Assembly (NCBI RefSeq): GCF_030815855.1
Contig: NZ_JAUSXG010000001.1
Coordinates: 2,728,001-2,792,000, forward strand
Source of the DNA: Variovorax paradoxus
Lineage (GTDB): Bacteria > Pseudomonadota > Gammaproteobacteria > Burkholderiales > Burkholderiaceae_C
DNA length: 64,000 bases
Direction of reading: 5' to 3'
Shown here one piece after another: positions 39,737-49,690 of this stretch. The position numbers were made by a program, and so were the translations under genes. Position 1 is the first letter of the stretch. Each line of letters begins with the position of its first letter. The notes beneath the pieces were generated by a model, which saw only the letters and a list, made by a program, of their open reading frames with translations, searched no databases and had not been told where the DNA came from.

Positions 39737-40759
39737 GTGCCGTCGCACGGCCGCAGCAGCAGTACCGGCGCATCGGCCTCACGGCTGCAGCGCGCCTGGC
39801 TGCATCGCGGTGTGCTCGCTTGCCTGCTGTGGCCTCTGTCGCTTTTCTACGCGGCGCTTTTTGCGGCGCGGCGCTGGTTCTACCGGCTGGGGTGGCTGAA
39901 GACCGAGCGCGTACAGGTGCCCGTGATCGTGGTCGGCAATGTCATTGCGGGCGGCGCCGGCAAGACGCCGGTCGTGATGGCCGTGGTCCGGCATCTGCAG
40001 GCTCGCGGCCTGCATGTCGGAGTGATCTCGCGCGGCTACGGCCGCCGCACCGGCGACTGCCGTGAGGTGCTGGACGCAAGCGATCCGCAAGACGTCGGCG
40101 ACGAACCGGCGCTGATCCGCCATGCCACCGGCGCGCCCGTTTTCGTGGCGCGGCGCCGCATCGAGGCCGCGCGCGCCCTGCTGGCCCGGCACCCGGCCAC
40201 GCAGGTCATCGTGAGCGACGACGGACTGCAGCACCTGGCGCTTGCGCGCGATATCGAGATTTGCGTGTTCGACGACCGAGGCGTCGGCAATGGATGGCGG
40301 CTGCCCGCAGGTCCCTTGCGCGAGCGCTGGCCGCGTGCGTGCGACCTGGTGCTCCACAGCGGCACGAACCCCGCGTTCGGCGGCTACACCGCCGAACGCA
40401 CCTTGGCGCATGAGGCCGTGGCGAAAGACGGAAAACGCATGCCGCTGGAGGCTCTGGTCGGCCAGCCGGTGACCGCGCTGGCGGCCATTGCACGGCCCGA
40501 AGCCTTCTTCGACATGCTGCGGGCGCGCGGCCTGACGCTGGCCGAGACGATGGCGTTGCCCGACCACTTCGATTTCGATGGCTGGCAAGCCCCTTCCGAC
40601 GCCGGGCGCCCGCTGCTCTGCACCGAAAAAGATGCGGTCAAGCTGTGGCGAAAAGCGCCCGCCGCGCTTGCTGTGCCGCTGCATTTCACGCCGGCGCCGG
40701 AATTCTTCGCCGCGCTCGACGCAAAGCTATCATCGCTCGATGGATACCAAGCTGCTTGA
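39737..40759 (+). CDS. lpxK: Tetraacyldisaccharide 4'-kinase
   Basis: A 340-residue lipid A kinase. An N-terminal hydrophobic segment precedes [24 protein letters not shown], which contains the P-loop. [27 protein letters not shown] and [16 protein letters not shown] are classical LpxK motifs. It phosphorylates the 4' position of the lipid A disaccharide at the inner membrane. The GTG start follows the exbD stop directly, and the 3' end overlaps the small Trm112-like gene by 20 bases. Confidence 0.95.
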   Translation: MPSHGRSSSTGASASRLQRAWLHRGVLACLLWPLSLFYAALFAARRWFYRLGWLKTERVQVPVIVVGNVIAGGAGKTPVVMAVVRHLQARGLHVGVISRGYGRRTGDCREVLDASDPQDVGDEPALIRHATGAPVFVARRRIEAARALLARHPATQVIVSDDGLQHLALARDIEICVFDDRGVGNGWRLPAGPLRERWPRACDLVLHSGTNPAFGGYTAERTLAHEAVAKDGKRMPLEALVGQPVTALAAIARPEAFFDMLRARGLTLAETMALPDHFDFDGWQAPSDAGRPLLCTEKDAVKLWRKAPAALAVPLHFTPAPEFFAALDAKLSSLDGYQAA

Positions 40760-40922
40760 ACTGCTCGTCTGCCCCGTGACCAAGGGCCCGTTGACCTGGA
40801 ACGCCGAAAAGCAGGAGCTCTGCTCGCGCAGCGCCCGCCTCGCCTATCCGGTGCGCGACGGAATTCCGGTGCTGCTCGAGAACGAGGCCCGCACGCTGTC
40901 CGACGAAGAGTTGGGGCTGTGA
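40740..40922 (+). CDS. ycaR: Trm112/YcaR family protein
   Basis: A 60-residue protein of the UPF0434/Trm112 family: [18 protein letters not shown], then [18 protein letters not shown]. The zinc-finger cysteines of Trm112 are largely lost, as is usual in the YcaR group. It commonly lies between lpxK and kdsB, as here. Function not established. Confidence 0.9.
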   Translation: MDTKLLELLVCPVTKGPLTWNAEKQELCSRSARLAYPVRDGIPVLLENEARTLSDEELGL

Positions 40923-40944
40923 GCGCAGCGCCGAGGGTGCCCCA

Positions 40945-41718
40945 ATGAGCTTCACCGTTCTGGTGCCGGCTCGCCTGGCTTCGACACGGCTACCCAACAA
41001 GCCGCTGGCGGACATCGCCGGCCTGCCGATGGTGGTGCGCGTGGCGCAGCGCGCGGCCCGATCGATCGCGCTGCGAGTGGTGGTTGCCGCAGACGACCTG
41101 TCCATTGTCTCGGCGTGCAAGGAACACGGCGTACAAGCCATCCTCACGCGCCAGGACCACCCCAGCGGCACCGACCGTCTCGCCGAAGCCTGCGAGCAAC
41201 TCGGCCTCGACGGCGACGATATCGTCGTGAACGTGCAGGGCGACGAACCGCTGATCGATCCCGCGCTGATCGATGCCGTGGCATCCGCGCTGGCGCTTCA
41301 TCCGGAGGCTGCCATGAGCACGGCAGCCCACGAAATCGATTCGCTGGACGACTTTCTGAACCCGAACGTGGTGAAGGCGGTGCTCGATGCCCGGGGCAAC
41401 GCGCTCTATTTCAGCCGCGCGCCCATTCCGTGGTGGCGCGACGGCGCAGTCAACCGCGCGCTGCCCTCGGCGCTGCCCACGCCGGCACCGTTGCGCCACA
41501 TCGGCATCTACGGATACCGCGCGGGCTTCGTGCGCAAGTTTCCCTCGTTGCCGCCCGCTCCCGTCGAGGCGACCGAGGCGCTCGAACAGCTGCGCGCGCT
41601 CTGGCACGGCCATCGCATCGCGGTGCACGTCACCGATGCGGCGCCCGGGCCGGGCATCGACACCCCTGAAGACCTGGCCCGCGTCCGCGCATTGTTCACA
41701 GCCCAGCCGCCCCTCTGA
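40945..41718 (+). CDS. kdsB: 3-deoxy-manno-octulosonate cytidylyltransferase (CMP-Kdo synthetase)
   Basis: A 257-residue nucleotidyltransferase. Motifs: [54 protein letters not shown] and [13 protein letters not shown]. It activates Kdo with CTP for lipopolysaccharide core synthesis. It sits in the lpxK-ycaR-kdsB-adk block. A putative Kdo hydroxylase is encoded at 60841-61710. Confidence 0.95.
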   Translation: MSFTVLVPARLASTRLPNKPLADIAGLPMVVRVAQRAARSIALRVVVAADDLSIVSACKEHGVQAILTRQDHPSGTDRLAEACEQLGLDGDDIVVNVQGDEPLIDPALIDAVASALALHPEAAMSTAAHEIDSLDDFLNPNVVKAVLDARGNALYFSRAPIPWWRDGAVNRALPSALPTPAPLRHIGIYGYRAGFVRKFPSLPPAPVEATEALEQLRALWHGHRIAVHVTDAAPGPGIDTPEDLARVRALFTAQPPL

Positions 41719-41838
41719 GGCGTGCGCCCGCGCAGTGGCGGAAACGGAATTTCTTCACGCTGACGCATGCTATCCTCGATGCAATTCCGCCTTGCACAAC
41801 GGCTCCTGGGCCATGGCAGGGTGCGACACAAGATCTAA

Positions 41839-42513
<675 letters not shown>

Positions 42514-42567
42514 ACTTCAGCGGCGGGCCTGTCGCCCGCTCGCCTTGCCGCCCGCGATCACCGTTCC

Positions 42568-43560
42568 TCAGGCGGCCGCCGTCTCGAGCAACTCCAGCAT
42601 CAGCGCGATGCGTGCCTTGACCGGCGTCAAGGCACCGGCATCGCGAAGCCGGTCGTCGGGCCTCGGCAGAATGCGCCCGCTCGCGCAACGTGTCGCACGC
42701 AGCACGGTCACACCCGCGTCATGGGCGCGGAGCGCAGCAGCCTCCAACGCGTGGTGCACCGTGCCGTTGCCCGTCGCAGCCAGAACCAGCCCTCGGACCG
42801 GCTCGGCCACGCCGGCAGCCCGCTCCTGCAGCAGCAGGTCGATGATGGCGCCGCTCGCGCCGGCATGGCTGGTGACGATCTCGACCCGGGGCCAGCGCGT
42901 TGCCGTGCCCGGCTTCGCTTCGAGAATTTTCGAGCGCTTCCCCGCTGGCGATTGCGGCCAGTCGCGCAGGCGCCGCACCGCCCCCTCTTCCACGTAGCCC
43001 ACCGGGCCGGCGTCGCCCGATGCAAACGCATCCGGGCGGTAGGTGTGCACCTTCTGAACATCCAGCGCACTGTGGATCGCGCCCGCGCAGACCACCGTCA
43101 CGCCCTTCGCCGATGGTGCGGCTGCGACCGCTATGGCATCGCGCACATTCTGCGGGCCGTCGGGCGAAAGCGAACTGGCCGGGCGCATGGCGCAAGTCAG
43201 CACCACGGGCTTGCCGGGAGCGAGCACCGTTTGAAGGAAGAAGGCGGTTTCTTCGATGGTGTCGGTGCCGTGCGTGATCACCACGCCCGCCACATCGGCT
43301 TCGGCCAGCCGGCCGGCGCACCGCTGCGCGAGCTGCAGCCAGGTGTCGAACGACATGTCCTTGCTGTCGAGCTGTGCCACCTGCTCCGCCACGAGCTCCA
43401 GGCCCTCGGGCGCGTCGATGCCGCCGAGCAGGTCTGCCACGCCCACTTGCCCGGCGGTGTAGCCGATGTTGTCACCGCCGCTTGCTGCGCGTCCGGCAAT
43501 GGTGCCGCCCGTGCCCAGGACCACCACCCGCCGCAGGCTGGGCGAAAGTGAATTAACCAT
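42568..43560 (-). CDS. L-asparaginase
   Basis: A 330-residue asparaginase-family enzyme. The first active-site threonine is in VVVLGTGGTIAG (Thr20), and the second motif is ITHGTDTIEETAFFL with the Thr/Asp pair; TCAMRPASSLSPDGPQN follows. No signal peptide is visible, which suggests a cytoplasmic enzyme. It hydrolyses asparagine to aspartate and ammonia; glutaminase side activity cannot be excluded. It diverges from lexA, and two SOS boxes lie 20-55 bases upstream of its start codon, so it may be repressed by LexA as well. Confidence 0.9.
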   Translation of the reverse strand: MVNSLSPSLRRVVVLGTGGTIAGRAASGGDNIGYTAGQVGVADLLGGIDAPEGLELVAEQVAQLDSKDMSFDTWLQLAQRCAGRLAEADVAGVVITHGTDTIEETAFFLQTVLAPGKPVVLTCAMRPASSLSPDGPQNVRDAIAVAAAPSAKGVTVVCAGAIHSALDVQKVHTYRPDAFASGDAGPVGYVEEGAVRRLRDWPQSPAGKRSKILEAKPGTATRWPRVEIVTSHAGASGAIIDLLLQERAAGVAEPVRGLVLAATGNGTVHHALEAAALRAHDAGVTVLRATRCASGRILPRPDDRLRDAGALTPVKARIALMLELLETAAA

Positions 43561-43580
43561 GGCTTGCCAACTTTTAAAAA

Positions 43581-43596
43581 CTGGTTAAAAATACAG
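43581..43596. promoter_or_regulatory. SOS (LexA) box 1
   Basis: CTGGTTAAAAATACAG fits CTG-N10-CAG with an A/T-rich core. It lies between divergent asparaginase and lexA genes, 37 bases before the lexA start. Confidence 0.8.
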
Positions 43597-43599
43597 GTA

Positions 43600-43615
43600 C
43601 TGGATATTCAGCCAG
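43600..43615. promoter_or_regulatory. SOS (LexA) box 2
   Basis: CTGGATATTCAGCCAG again fits CTG-N10-CAG. It starts 19 bases after box 1 and ends 18 bases before the lexA start. Tandem boxes before lexA are common. Confidence 0.75.
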
Positions 43616-43633
43616 TGCCGCAAGGAACCACAT

Positions 43634-44317
43634 ATGCAGTTCGCCGTGAAGCTTACCGCCCGCCAGCAGCAAATCCTGGACTTGATCCAGAGCGCCATCG
43701 CCCGTACCGGTGCTCCGCCCACGCGGGCAGAAATTGCCAGTGAACTGGGCTTCAAGTCGGCCAACGCCGCCGAGGAGCATCTGCAGGCGCTGGCCCGCAA
43801 GGGCGTGATCGAACTCGTCAGCGGCACCTCGCGCGGCATCCGGCTCAAGGGCGATGCGCTGCGCTCGCTCAACGAGTCGCGCCATCGCGAAGGCGTCCAG
43901 TTTTCGCTTTCGCTGCCCGGCATGGCGCAGCTTGCGCTGCCTCTCATCGGCCGCGTGGCGGCGGGTTCGCCCATCCTGGCGCAAGAGCACGTCGACCAGA
44001 CCTATTACGTCGAGAACACGCTGTTCCAGCGCCAGCCCGACTACCTGCTGAAGGTGCGCGGCATGTCCATGCGCGACGCCGGCATCATGGACGGCGACCT
44101 GCTCGCGGTCCAGGCCACCAAGGAAGCGCGCAACGGCCAGATCGTGGTGGCCCGCCTCGGCGACGAAGTCACGGTCAAGCGCCTCAAGCGCAACAAGCAG
44201 GTCATCGAGCTGCATGCCGAAAACCCGGACTACCCGACCATCATCGTCCAGCCCGGCGAGCCTTTCGAAATCGAAGGCCTGGCGGTCGGTCTCATTCGCA
44301 ACACCATGCTGATGTAG
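43634..44317 (+). CDS. lexA: LexA repressor
   Basis: A 227-residue SOS repressor. The N-terminal winged helix ([39 protein letters not shown]) is followed by the peptidase domain. The cleavage bond is Ala110-Gly111 in RVAAGSP, and the catalytic dyad is Ser145 (GMSM) and Lys182. It represses DNA-damage genes until RecA-stimulated self-cleavage. Two SOS boxes before the gene indicate autoregulation. Confidence 0.97.
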   Translation: MQFAVKLTARQQQILDLIQSAIARTGAPPTRAEIASELGFKSANAAEEHLQALARKGVIELVSGTSRGIRLKGDALRSLNESRHREGVQFSLSLPGMAQLALPLIGRVAAGSPILAQEHVDQTYYVENTLFQRQPDYLLKVRGMSMRDAGIMDGDLLAVQATKEARNGQIVVARLGDEVTVKRLKRNKQVIELHAENPDYPTIIVQPGEPFEIEGLAVGLIRNTMLM

Positions 44318-44422
44318 ACCTCGCGGCCTGCCGAAAGCAGCACCCCATCCGGCCGCAGCAGGTGGCGGGCGTATGGCGCGAAGTCGCCATCACCCTGTTG
44401 CGTCCAGTCAAAGAAATCCTGC

Positions 44423-44438
44423 CTGTGTTCAACCTCAG
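44423..44438. promoter_or_regulatory. Candidate SOS box before the gene after lexA
   Basis: CTGTGTTCAACCTCAG fits CTG-N10-CAG and ends 17 bases before the ATG of the small hypothetical gene. One mismatch to CTGT-N8-ACAG. The core is less A/T-rich than in the lexA boxes. Confidence 0.45.
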
Positions 44439-44455
44439 ACTTTTTTGGAGTTCAC

Positions 44456-44827
44456 ATGGGAATCGCCCTCCTCGCCATCGTTGATTTGTGGATGCCGCTG
44501 CAATCGCTTGCAAGCCGGTTGCTGCCGGCGCGCCGCCCGCGCCACCGAGACAGCAGCAACGCCTCCGCGGGGTTGCGCTACGTCGCAGTGCGGCCGGCCT
44601 GCACGGCCCGCGCCCACGGCACGGCCGCACCCAAGGCGGCGGCCGTGCCTGCGCGACCGCTGCGCGTCATTCGCGTGGTCGACGGGCCCCAGGGTGGAAA
44701 ACGCAGCACCAACCGGATGGTGATTTCGGGCCGCATGGCCGATGTGTGCGCCGAGCTCGACCGGCTGGCGGCACTCGAGGCCATGGAAGCCGTCAGCGCC
44801 GCACCGCGCTCTACGCACCTGCATTGA
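44456..44827 (+). CDS. Hypothetical protein downstream of lexA
   Basis: A 123-residue protein I cannot assign. The first 25 residues are hydrophobic (ALLAIVDLWMPLQSLASRLL), the middle is Ala/Arg-rich, and the C-terminal 55 residues look folded: RVIRVVDGPQGGKRSTNRMV then ISGRMADVCAELDRLAALEAME. GGAG precedes the ATG. It follows lexA by 138 bases and has a possible SOS box, so a damage-inducible role is conceivable. In other bacteria a cell-division inhibitor often follows lexA, but no SulA similarity is visible. Confidence 0.65.
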   Translation: MGIALLAIVDLWMPLQSLASRLLPARRPRHRDSSNASAGLRYVAVRPACTARAHGTAAPKAAAVPARPLRVIRVVDGPQGGKRSTNRMVISGRMADVCAELDRLAALEAMEAVSAAPRSTHLH

Positions 44828-44919
44828 GCACGTGCAAACCCCGGTGACCATGGCCCGGGGCGGGTATCCAAACGTTCACACGCGCGGCATGCCAATGCTG
44901 CGAGGCACAATGGCACGCC

Positions 44920-45927
44920 ATGAACATTGTGATCCTCGACGATTACCAGGACGCCGTGCGCAAGCTGCGCTGCGCCGCCAAGCTGGACGCGTATGCGGCC
45001 AAGGTCTACACCAATACGGTCAAGGGCATTGGTCAACTCTCGATTCGCCTGAAGGACGCCGATGTGATCGTGCTGATCCGCGAGCGCACCCACATCTCGC
45101 GCCAGCTGATCGAAAAGCTGCCCAAGCTCAAGCTCATCTCGCAAACCGGACGGGTGGGCGGCCATATCGATGTCACGGCCTGCACCGAGCGCGGCGTGGC
45201 GGTGGCCGAGGGCACCGGCTCTCCTCAGGCGCCCGCCGAACTCACGTGGGCGCTGATCATGGCGGCCATGCGGCGGCTGCCGCAGTACATCAGCAACCTC
45301 AAGCACGGGGCCTGGCAGCAGTCGGGGCTCAAGTCGGCCTCGATGCCAGCCAATTTCGGGCTGGGCTCGGTGCTGAAGGGCAAAACGCTCTGCATCTGGG
45401 GCTATGGCCGCATCGGCCAGCTGGTGGCGCGCTACGGGCAGGCCTTCGGCATGCAGGTCGTGATCTGGGGCCGAGAGGCGAGCTGCGCCAAGGCGCGGTC
45501 CGACGGTTTCCAGGTGGCGCAGAACCGGCACGAGTTCTTCGCCGCGGCCGACGTGCTGTCGGTGCACCTGCGGCTCAACGAAGAAACCGTGGGCCTGGTC
45601 ACGCTCGAAGACCTTTCGCGCATGAAGCCGACGGCGCTCTTCGTCAATACGTCTCGTGCCGAACTGGTCGAGCCCGATGCCCTGCTCGCCGCGCTCAACC
45701 GCGGCCGGCCGGGGCTGGCAGCCGTCGACGTGTTCGAGAGCGAGCCGCCGCTGCAGGGCCACGCGCTGCTGCGCCTCGAAAACTGCATCTGCACGCCGCA
45801 CATCGGCTATGTCGAGCAAGACAGCTACGAAAGCTATTTCGGCCAGGCTTTCGACAATGTCGTGAGCTTCATCAAGGGCAACCCCACCAACATCGTGAAC
45901 CCCGGCGCACTGCAGGTTCGCCGGTGA
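44920..45927 (+). CDS. D-2-hydroxyacid dehydrogenase family protein
   Basis: A 335-residue NAD-dependent dehydrogenase. The Rossmann motif is IWGYGRIGQLVARYG. LINERTHI-like text reads LIRERTHISRQLIEKLPKLKLISQTGR, NTSRAELVE holds the catalytic Arg, and CTPHIGYVEQ holds the catalytic His. It reduces a 2-keto acid or oxidises a D-2-hydroxy acid; the substrate is not evident. It stands alone between the hypothetical gene and the MFS transporter. Confidence 0.88.
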   Translation: MNIVILDDYQDAVRKLRCAAKLDAYAAKVYTNTVKGIGQLSIRLKDADVIVLIRERTHISRQLIEKLPKLKLISQTGRVGGHIDVTACTERGVAVAEGTGSPQAPAELTWALIMAAMRRLPQYISNLKHGAWQQSGLKSASMPANFGLGSVLKGKTLCIWGYGRIGQLVARYGQAFGMQVVIWGREASCAKARSDGFQVAQNRHEFFAAADVLSVHLRLNEETVGLVTLEDLSRMKPTALFVNTSRAELVEPDALLAALNRGRPGLAAVDVFESEPPLQGHALLRLENCICTPHIGYVEQDSYESYFGQAFDNVVSFIKGNPTNIVNPGALQVRR

Positions 45928-45987
45928 TTTCATGAGCCGCTGGGCCGCCCCAAGGCAAATACCGCAGCCGAAGGCGAAGGTCCTTCA

Positions 45988-47146
45988 GTGAGCCGGCCGG
46001 CGCCCCGGGGCGCGCTGTGGGCGCTGCTGGCCGGCAATTTCGTGATCGGCACCGGTGTGATGGTGGTGCCCGGCACGCTCAATGAAATCAGCACGTCGCT
46101 GGCCGTCACCGTGGCAACCGCGGGCCAGCTGATCACGGTCGCCGCGGTCGTGATGTGCCTGGGCGCCCCGTTGCTCGCGGCGGTGGTTGCGGGCTGGGAC
46201 CGCCGCCGGCTGCTGGCCCTCACCTTGCTCTGGTACGCCGCCGGGCACGTCCTTTCCGTGCTGATGCCGAGTTTTGGCGCCCTGCTGCCGGTGCGCATGC
46301 TCACGGTGGTTGCGCCGGCCATCTTCACGCCCCAGGCCGCCGCCTGCGCCGGCATGCTGGTGCCGCCCGAGCAGCGCGGACGCGCCGTGACTTTCGTCTT
46401 TCTGGGCTGGTCGATGGCCTCGGTGCTGGGCTTGCCCCTGGGCGCGCTGATCGGCGGCCACCTGGGCTGGCGCATGGCTTTCATGGCCATTGCGATGCTC
46501 ACGCGTCGTGAGTGCGGGGGCGATCTGGCTGACGCTGCCGCGCGGCATCCGTCCGGCGGCGCTCACGGCGGCGGCTTGGTCGCGCGTACTGCGCAGCCCG
46601 GTGCTGATGGGCATCGTGTCGGTCACCGCGCTGCAAGGTGCCGGCCAGTTCGTTCTGTTCAGCTATTTCGGTCCCATCCTGAAACAGAACTTCGGCGCGG
46701 ACCCCACCACGCTGAGCCTGATGTGGGCGCTGTTCGGCGTCTTCGGGCTGGTGGGCAACATGCTGGTGAGCCGCTTCATCGACCGCGTGGGCCCGGGCCG
46801 CATGGTGCTCCTGACGAGTTCGCTGATCGCGCTCAGCCTCTTTCTCTGGCCGTGGGCCGTCACGCTCCCCTGGCTGGCGGCCGTTCTCGTGCCCTGGGGC
46901 CTGGGCTGCTTCGCGACCAACTCGGCGCAGCAGGCACGGCTGGTGGGCCTGGCGCCCGCCCTCGCGCCGGGTTCCGTGGCGCTCAACAGCTCGGGCATCT
47001 ACATCGGCCAGGCGGTCGGGGCCGGGTTGGGCGGATGGCTGCTCGCCAACGACGCGGTCGCCTGGATGAATTGGGTCGGCCTGGCGTTGCTGCTGCTGGC
47101 CATCGGCCTGAGCGTGACCATCGATCGCAGCCGCCGCGCGGCCTGA
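45988..47146 (+). pseudogene. MFS transporter with a +1 frameshift
   Basis: The first half (45988 to about 46503, frame 1) encodes helices 1-6 of a major facilitator with the motif AGWDRRRLLALTLL after helix 2. The second half (from 46505, frame 2) encodes helices 7-12, starting VVSAGAIWLTLP. One extra base in ACGCGTCG (about 46504) explains the break; removing it restores a 385-residue protein of normal MFS length. The remaining frame-1 codons to 47187 are non-homologous. It resembles drug/arabinose efflux permeases. It could be a real inactivation or a sequence error; the rest of the gene shows no decay. Confidence 0.82.
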
Positions 47147-47300
47147 CAACACGGTTTGACATACGGCGCGAGCACGGCCCCGCGTAAAACCCGGGACCCC
47201 GCTGCGCCGGGTGACTGCAAAATCGGAGGCTGCGCAAGCGCCGCGCCCAGCGCCTGCAGCCAGGCCCGGATCTCTCTCAACCAGTGAAAATCTTCTTCCA

Positions 47301-48821
47301 ATGACAGTGAACTACACCCGGATCGGCGTCGTCGGCGCCGGCGCCATGGGCCGAGGCATCGCTCAGATCGCCGCGCAGGCGGGCAGCGAAGTGCTGCTGC
47401 TCGACAGTTTTGCAGGTGCCGCGGAACGCGGGCGCGAAGCCCTCGTGGCGCAATGGAACAAGCTGCACGAAAAGGGCAAGATCGATGCCGCGGCGCGCGA
47501 TGCGCAGATCGCCCGCGTCAAGGCAGTCGATTCGGTCGCTGCCCTCGCCCACTGCGATCTCGTGATCGAAGCGGTGGTCGAAGACCTCGAGGTCAAGCGC
47601 AAACTGTTCCGCGAACTCGAATCGTTCGTCGCGCCCACGGCCACGCTCGCGACCAACACCTCGTCGCTTTCAGTCACGGCCATTGCGGCCGGCCTCAAGC
47701 ACCCGGAGCGCGTGGCTGGCTTTCACTTCTTCAACCCCGTGCCGCTGATGAAGGTGGTCGAGGTGGTGGCGGGCTTCAAGACGTCGGCCGAAGTCTGCAA
47801 GCAATTGGCCGGCTATGCGGTGCAGATGGGCCACAGCGCGGTGCAGGCGCAGGACACGCCGGGCTTCATCGTCAACCACGCCGGCCGGGGCTACGGCACC
47901 GAGGCGCTGCGTATCGTGGGCGAAGGCGTGGCCGACTTCGCCACCATCGACCGCATCCTGAAGGACCAGGCCGGCTTCCGCCTCGGCCCGTTCGAGCTGA
48001 TGGACCTCACGGCGCTCGACGTGTCGCATCCGGTGATGGAATCGATCTATCACCAGTACTACGAGGAGCCGCGCTTCCGCCCCAGCGTAATCACGGCCCA
48101 GCGCCTTGCCGCAGGCGTGCTCGGCCGAAAAACCAATGAGGGCTTCTACAGCTACAACGACGGCGTGATGCAGCAGCCTCCCGAAGCCGCACCGCCCACG
48201 TTGGCCGCGCTGCCTTCGGTGTGGGTGTCGCCCCGCGCCGCACGCCGTGCCGAGCTGCTGCGCCTGATCAACACGCTGGGCGCGCAGATCGACAGCGGCG
48301 CCATGGCCGCCCCCACCTCGCTCATCCTGGTGGCACCGCTGGGCTTCGACGTGACCACCGTGGCCGCGGTCGAACGGCTGGACGCCACCCGCACCGTCGG
48401 CATCGACATGCTGATCGACGATGCCGCCACCAAGCGCCGCGTGCTCGCCACCAACCCCGCCACGCGGCGCGACATTCGCGATGCGGCGCACGCCCTCTTC
48501 GCGCGCGACGGCAAGGCCGTGAGCGTGATCCGCGACAGCGGCGGTTTCGTCACGCAACGCGTGATCGGCACCATCGTGAACATCGCCTCCGACATGTGCC
48601 AGCAGCGCGTCTGCTCGCCGGCCGATCTCGAAACCGCCGTTCAGCTGGGTCTCGGCTATCCGCGCGGTCCGCTGGCCATGGGCAACCTTTACGGGCCGAC
48701 CAACATGCTCGAAGTGCTGTTCAACCTGCAGACCGTCTACGGCGACCCGCGCTATCGCCCGAGCCCGTGGCTGCGGCGCCGCGGCGCGATCGGCCTGAGC
48801 CTGCTGCACGAAGAAGAATAA
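47301..48821 (+). CDS. 3-hydroxyacyl-CoA dehydrogenase (PaaH-like, two C-terminal domains)
   Basis: A 506-residue enzyme. The NAD-binding motif is GVVGAGAMGRGIAQIAA, the 3HCDH signature is GFHFFNPVPLMKVVEVV, and NTSSLSVTAIA contains the catalytic region. A second C-terminal domain with DSGGFVTQRVIGTIVNIASDM and LGLGYPRGPLAMG gives the length typical of PaaH/PaaC-type dehydrogenases of phenylacetate or fatty acid degradation. The ATG at 47301 follows a 150-base gap after the MFS gene. An enoyl-CoA hydratase gene follows 30 bases later. Confidence 0.88.
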   Translation: MTVNYTRIGVVGAGAMGRGIAQIAAQAGSEVLLLDSFAGAAERGREALVAQWNKLHEKGKIDAAARDAQIARVKAVDSVAALAHCDLVIEAVVEDLEVKRKLFRELESFVAPTATLATNTSSLSVTAIAAGLKHPERVAGFHFFNPVPLMKVVEVVAGFKTSAEVCKQLAGYAVQMGHSAVQAQDTPGFIVNHAGRGYGTEALRIVGEGVADFATIDRILKDQAGFRLGPFELMDLTALDVSHPVMESIYHQYYEEPRFRPSVITAQRLAAGVLGRKTNEGFYSYNDGVMQQPPEAAPPTLAALPSVWVSPRAARRAELLRLINTLGAQIDSGAMAAPTSLILVAPLGFDVTTVAAVERLDATRTVGIDMLIDDAATKRRVLATNPATRRDIRDAAHALFARDGKAVSVIRDSGGFVTQRVIGTIVNIASDMCQQRVCSPADLETAVQLGLGYPRGPLAMGNLYGPTNMLEVLFNLQTVYGDPRYRPSPWLRRRGAIGLSLLHEEE

Positions 48822-48851
48822 ACAAACAAACGCCAAGGAAGCACCACAGCG

Positions 48852-49631
48852 ATGACCGCCGAACTCAAGAGCACCAGCGAAGGACGCACCATGGTGCTGA
48901 CGATCGCCAATCCCACCCAGCGCAATGCACTGGGGCCCGAGATCTACGCCGCAGGCATCGAGGCACTCAACGGCGCCGAAAGCAGCGATGAAATCCGCAG
49001 CGTCGTCATCGTGGGCGAAGGCGCATGGTTCTGTGCCGGCGGCTCTCTGCAGCGGCTGTCCGACAACCGCCAGCGCGACCCGTCGGTGCAAGCCGAAAGC
49101 ATCGAGGGCCTGCACAACTGGATCGATTCCATCCGCACCTTTCCCAAGCCGATCATTGCGGCGGTCGAAGGCGCGGCCGCGGGTGCCGGCTTTTCGCTGG
49201 CACTGGCCTGCGACTTCGTCGTGGCCGCGCGCGATGCGATCTTTGCGGCCTCGTACAGCAACGTGGCGCTGTCGCCCGACGGCGGCCTGAGCTGGCACCT
49301 GGGCCAGGCGTTGCCGCGCCAGCTGGCCAGCGAGTGGCTGATGGCCGGCGAGCGCATCGGTGCGCCGCGGCTGCATGCGCTCGGGCTGGTCAACGAACTG
49401 AGCGAAAACGGCCAGGCGCTTGCAAGCGCGCTGGCGCTTGCGGCCAAGCTCAATACGCGCGCACCGAACTCGCTGGCCAGCATCAAGGAGCTGCTCAGCG
49501 AAGCGCGCGGCGCCACGTTCACAACGCAGCTTTCGCAGGAGCGAGACCACTTCGTTCGCAACCTCCACCACCCGAATGCCGGCATCGGCATCGACGCGTT
49601 TCTCGAGAAGAAGCCGCCGCACTACGAATAG
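48852..49631 (+). CDS. Enoyl-CoA hydratase/isomerase family protein
   Basis: A 259-residue crotonase-fold enzyme. NPTQRNALGPEIYAAG and GEGAWFCAGGSL form the first oxyanion-hole strand. AAVEGAAAGAGFSLALACDFVVAA and YSNVALSPDGGLSWHL form the second half, with an Asp where many hydratases have Glu. It may be a hydratase or an oxepin-CoA-type hydrolase; the sequence alone does not decide. Operon with the dehydrogenase upstream. Confidence 0.85.
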   Translation: MTAELKSTSEGRTMVLTIANPTQRNALGPEIYAAGIEALNGAESSDEIRSVVIVGEGAWFCAGGSLQRLSDNRQRDPSVQAESIEGLHNWIDSIRTFPKPIIAAVEGAAAGAGFSLALACDFVVAARDAIFAASYSNVALSPDGGLSWHLGQALPRQLASEWLMAGERIGAPRLHALGLVNELSENGQALASALALAAKLNTRAPNSLASIKELLSEARGATFTTQLSQERDHFVRNLHHPNAGIGIDAFLEKKPPHYE

Positions 49632-49690
49632 CGGCACGACGTCACTCCCGTGACACCCTTCAGCCTTTCAGTCGCCGACAGGACAGACCA

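Noticed and set aside
44456..44827. SulA homologue
   Set aside because: Position after lexA is suggestive, but none of the SulA sequence features can be seen.
47157..47195. Sigma-70 promoter TTGACA ... TAAAAC before the hydroxyacyl-CoA dehydrogenase
   Set aside because: The spacer is again about 23 bases.
47670..49637. Minus-strand open frame of 655 codons
   Set aside because: Antisense to the hydroxyacyl-CoA dehydrogenase and enoyl-CoA hydratase genes.
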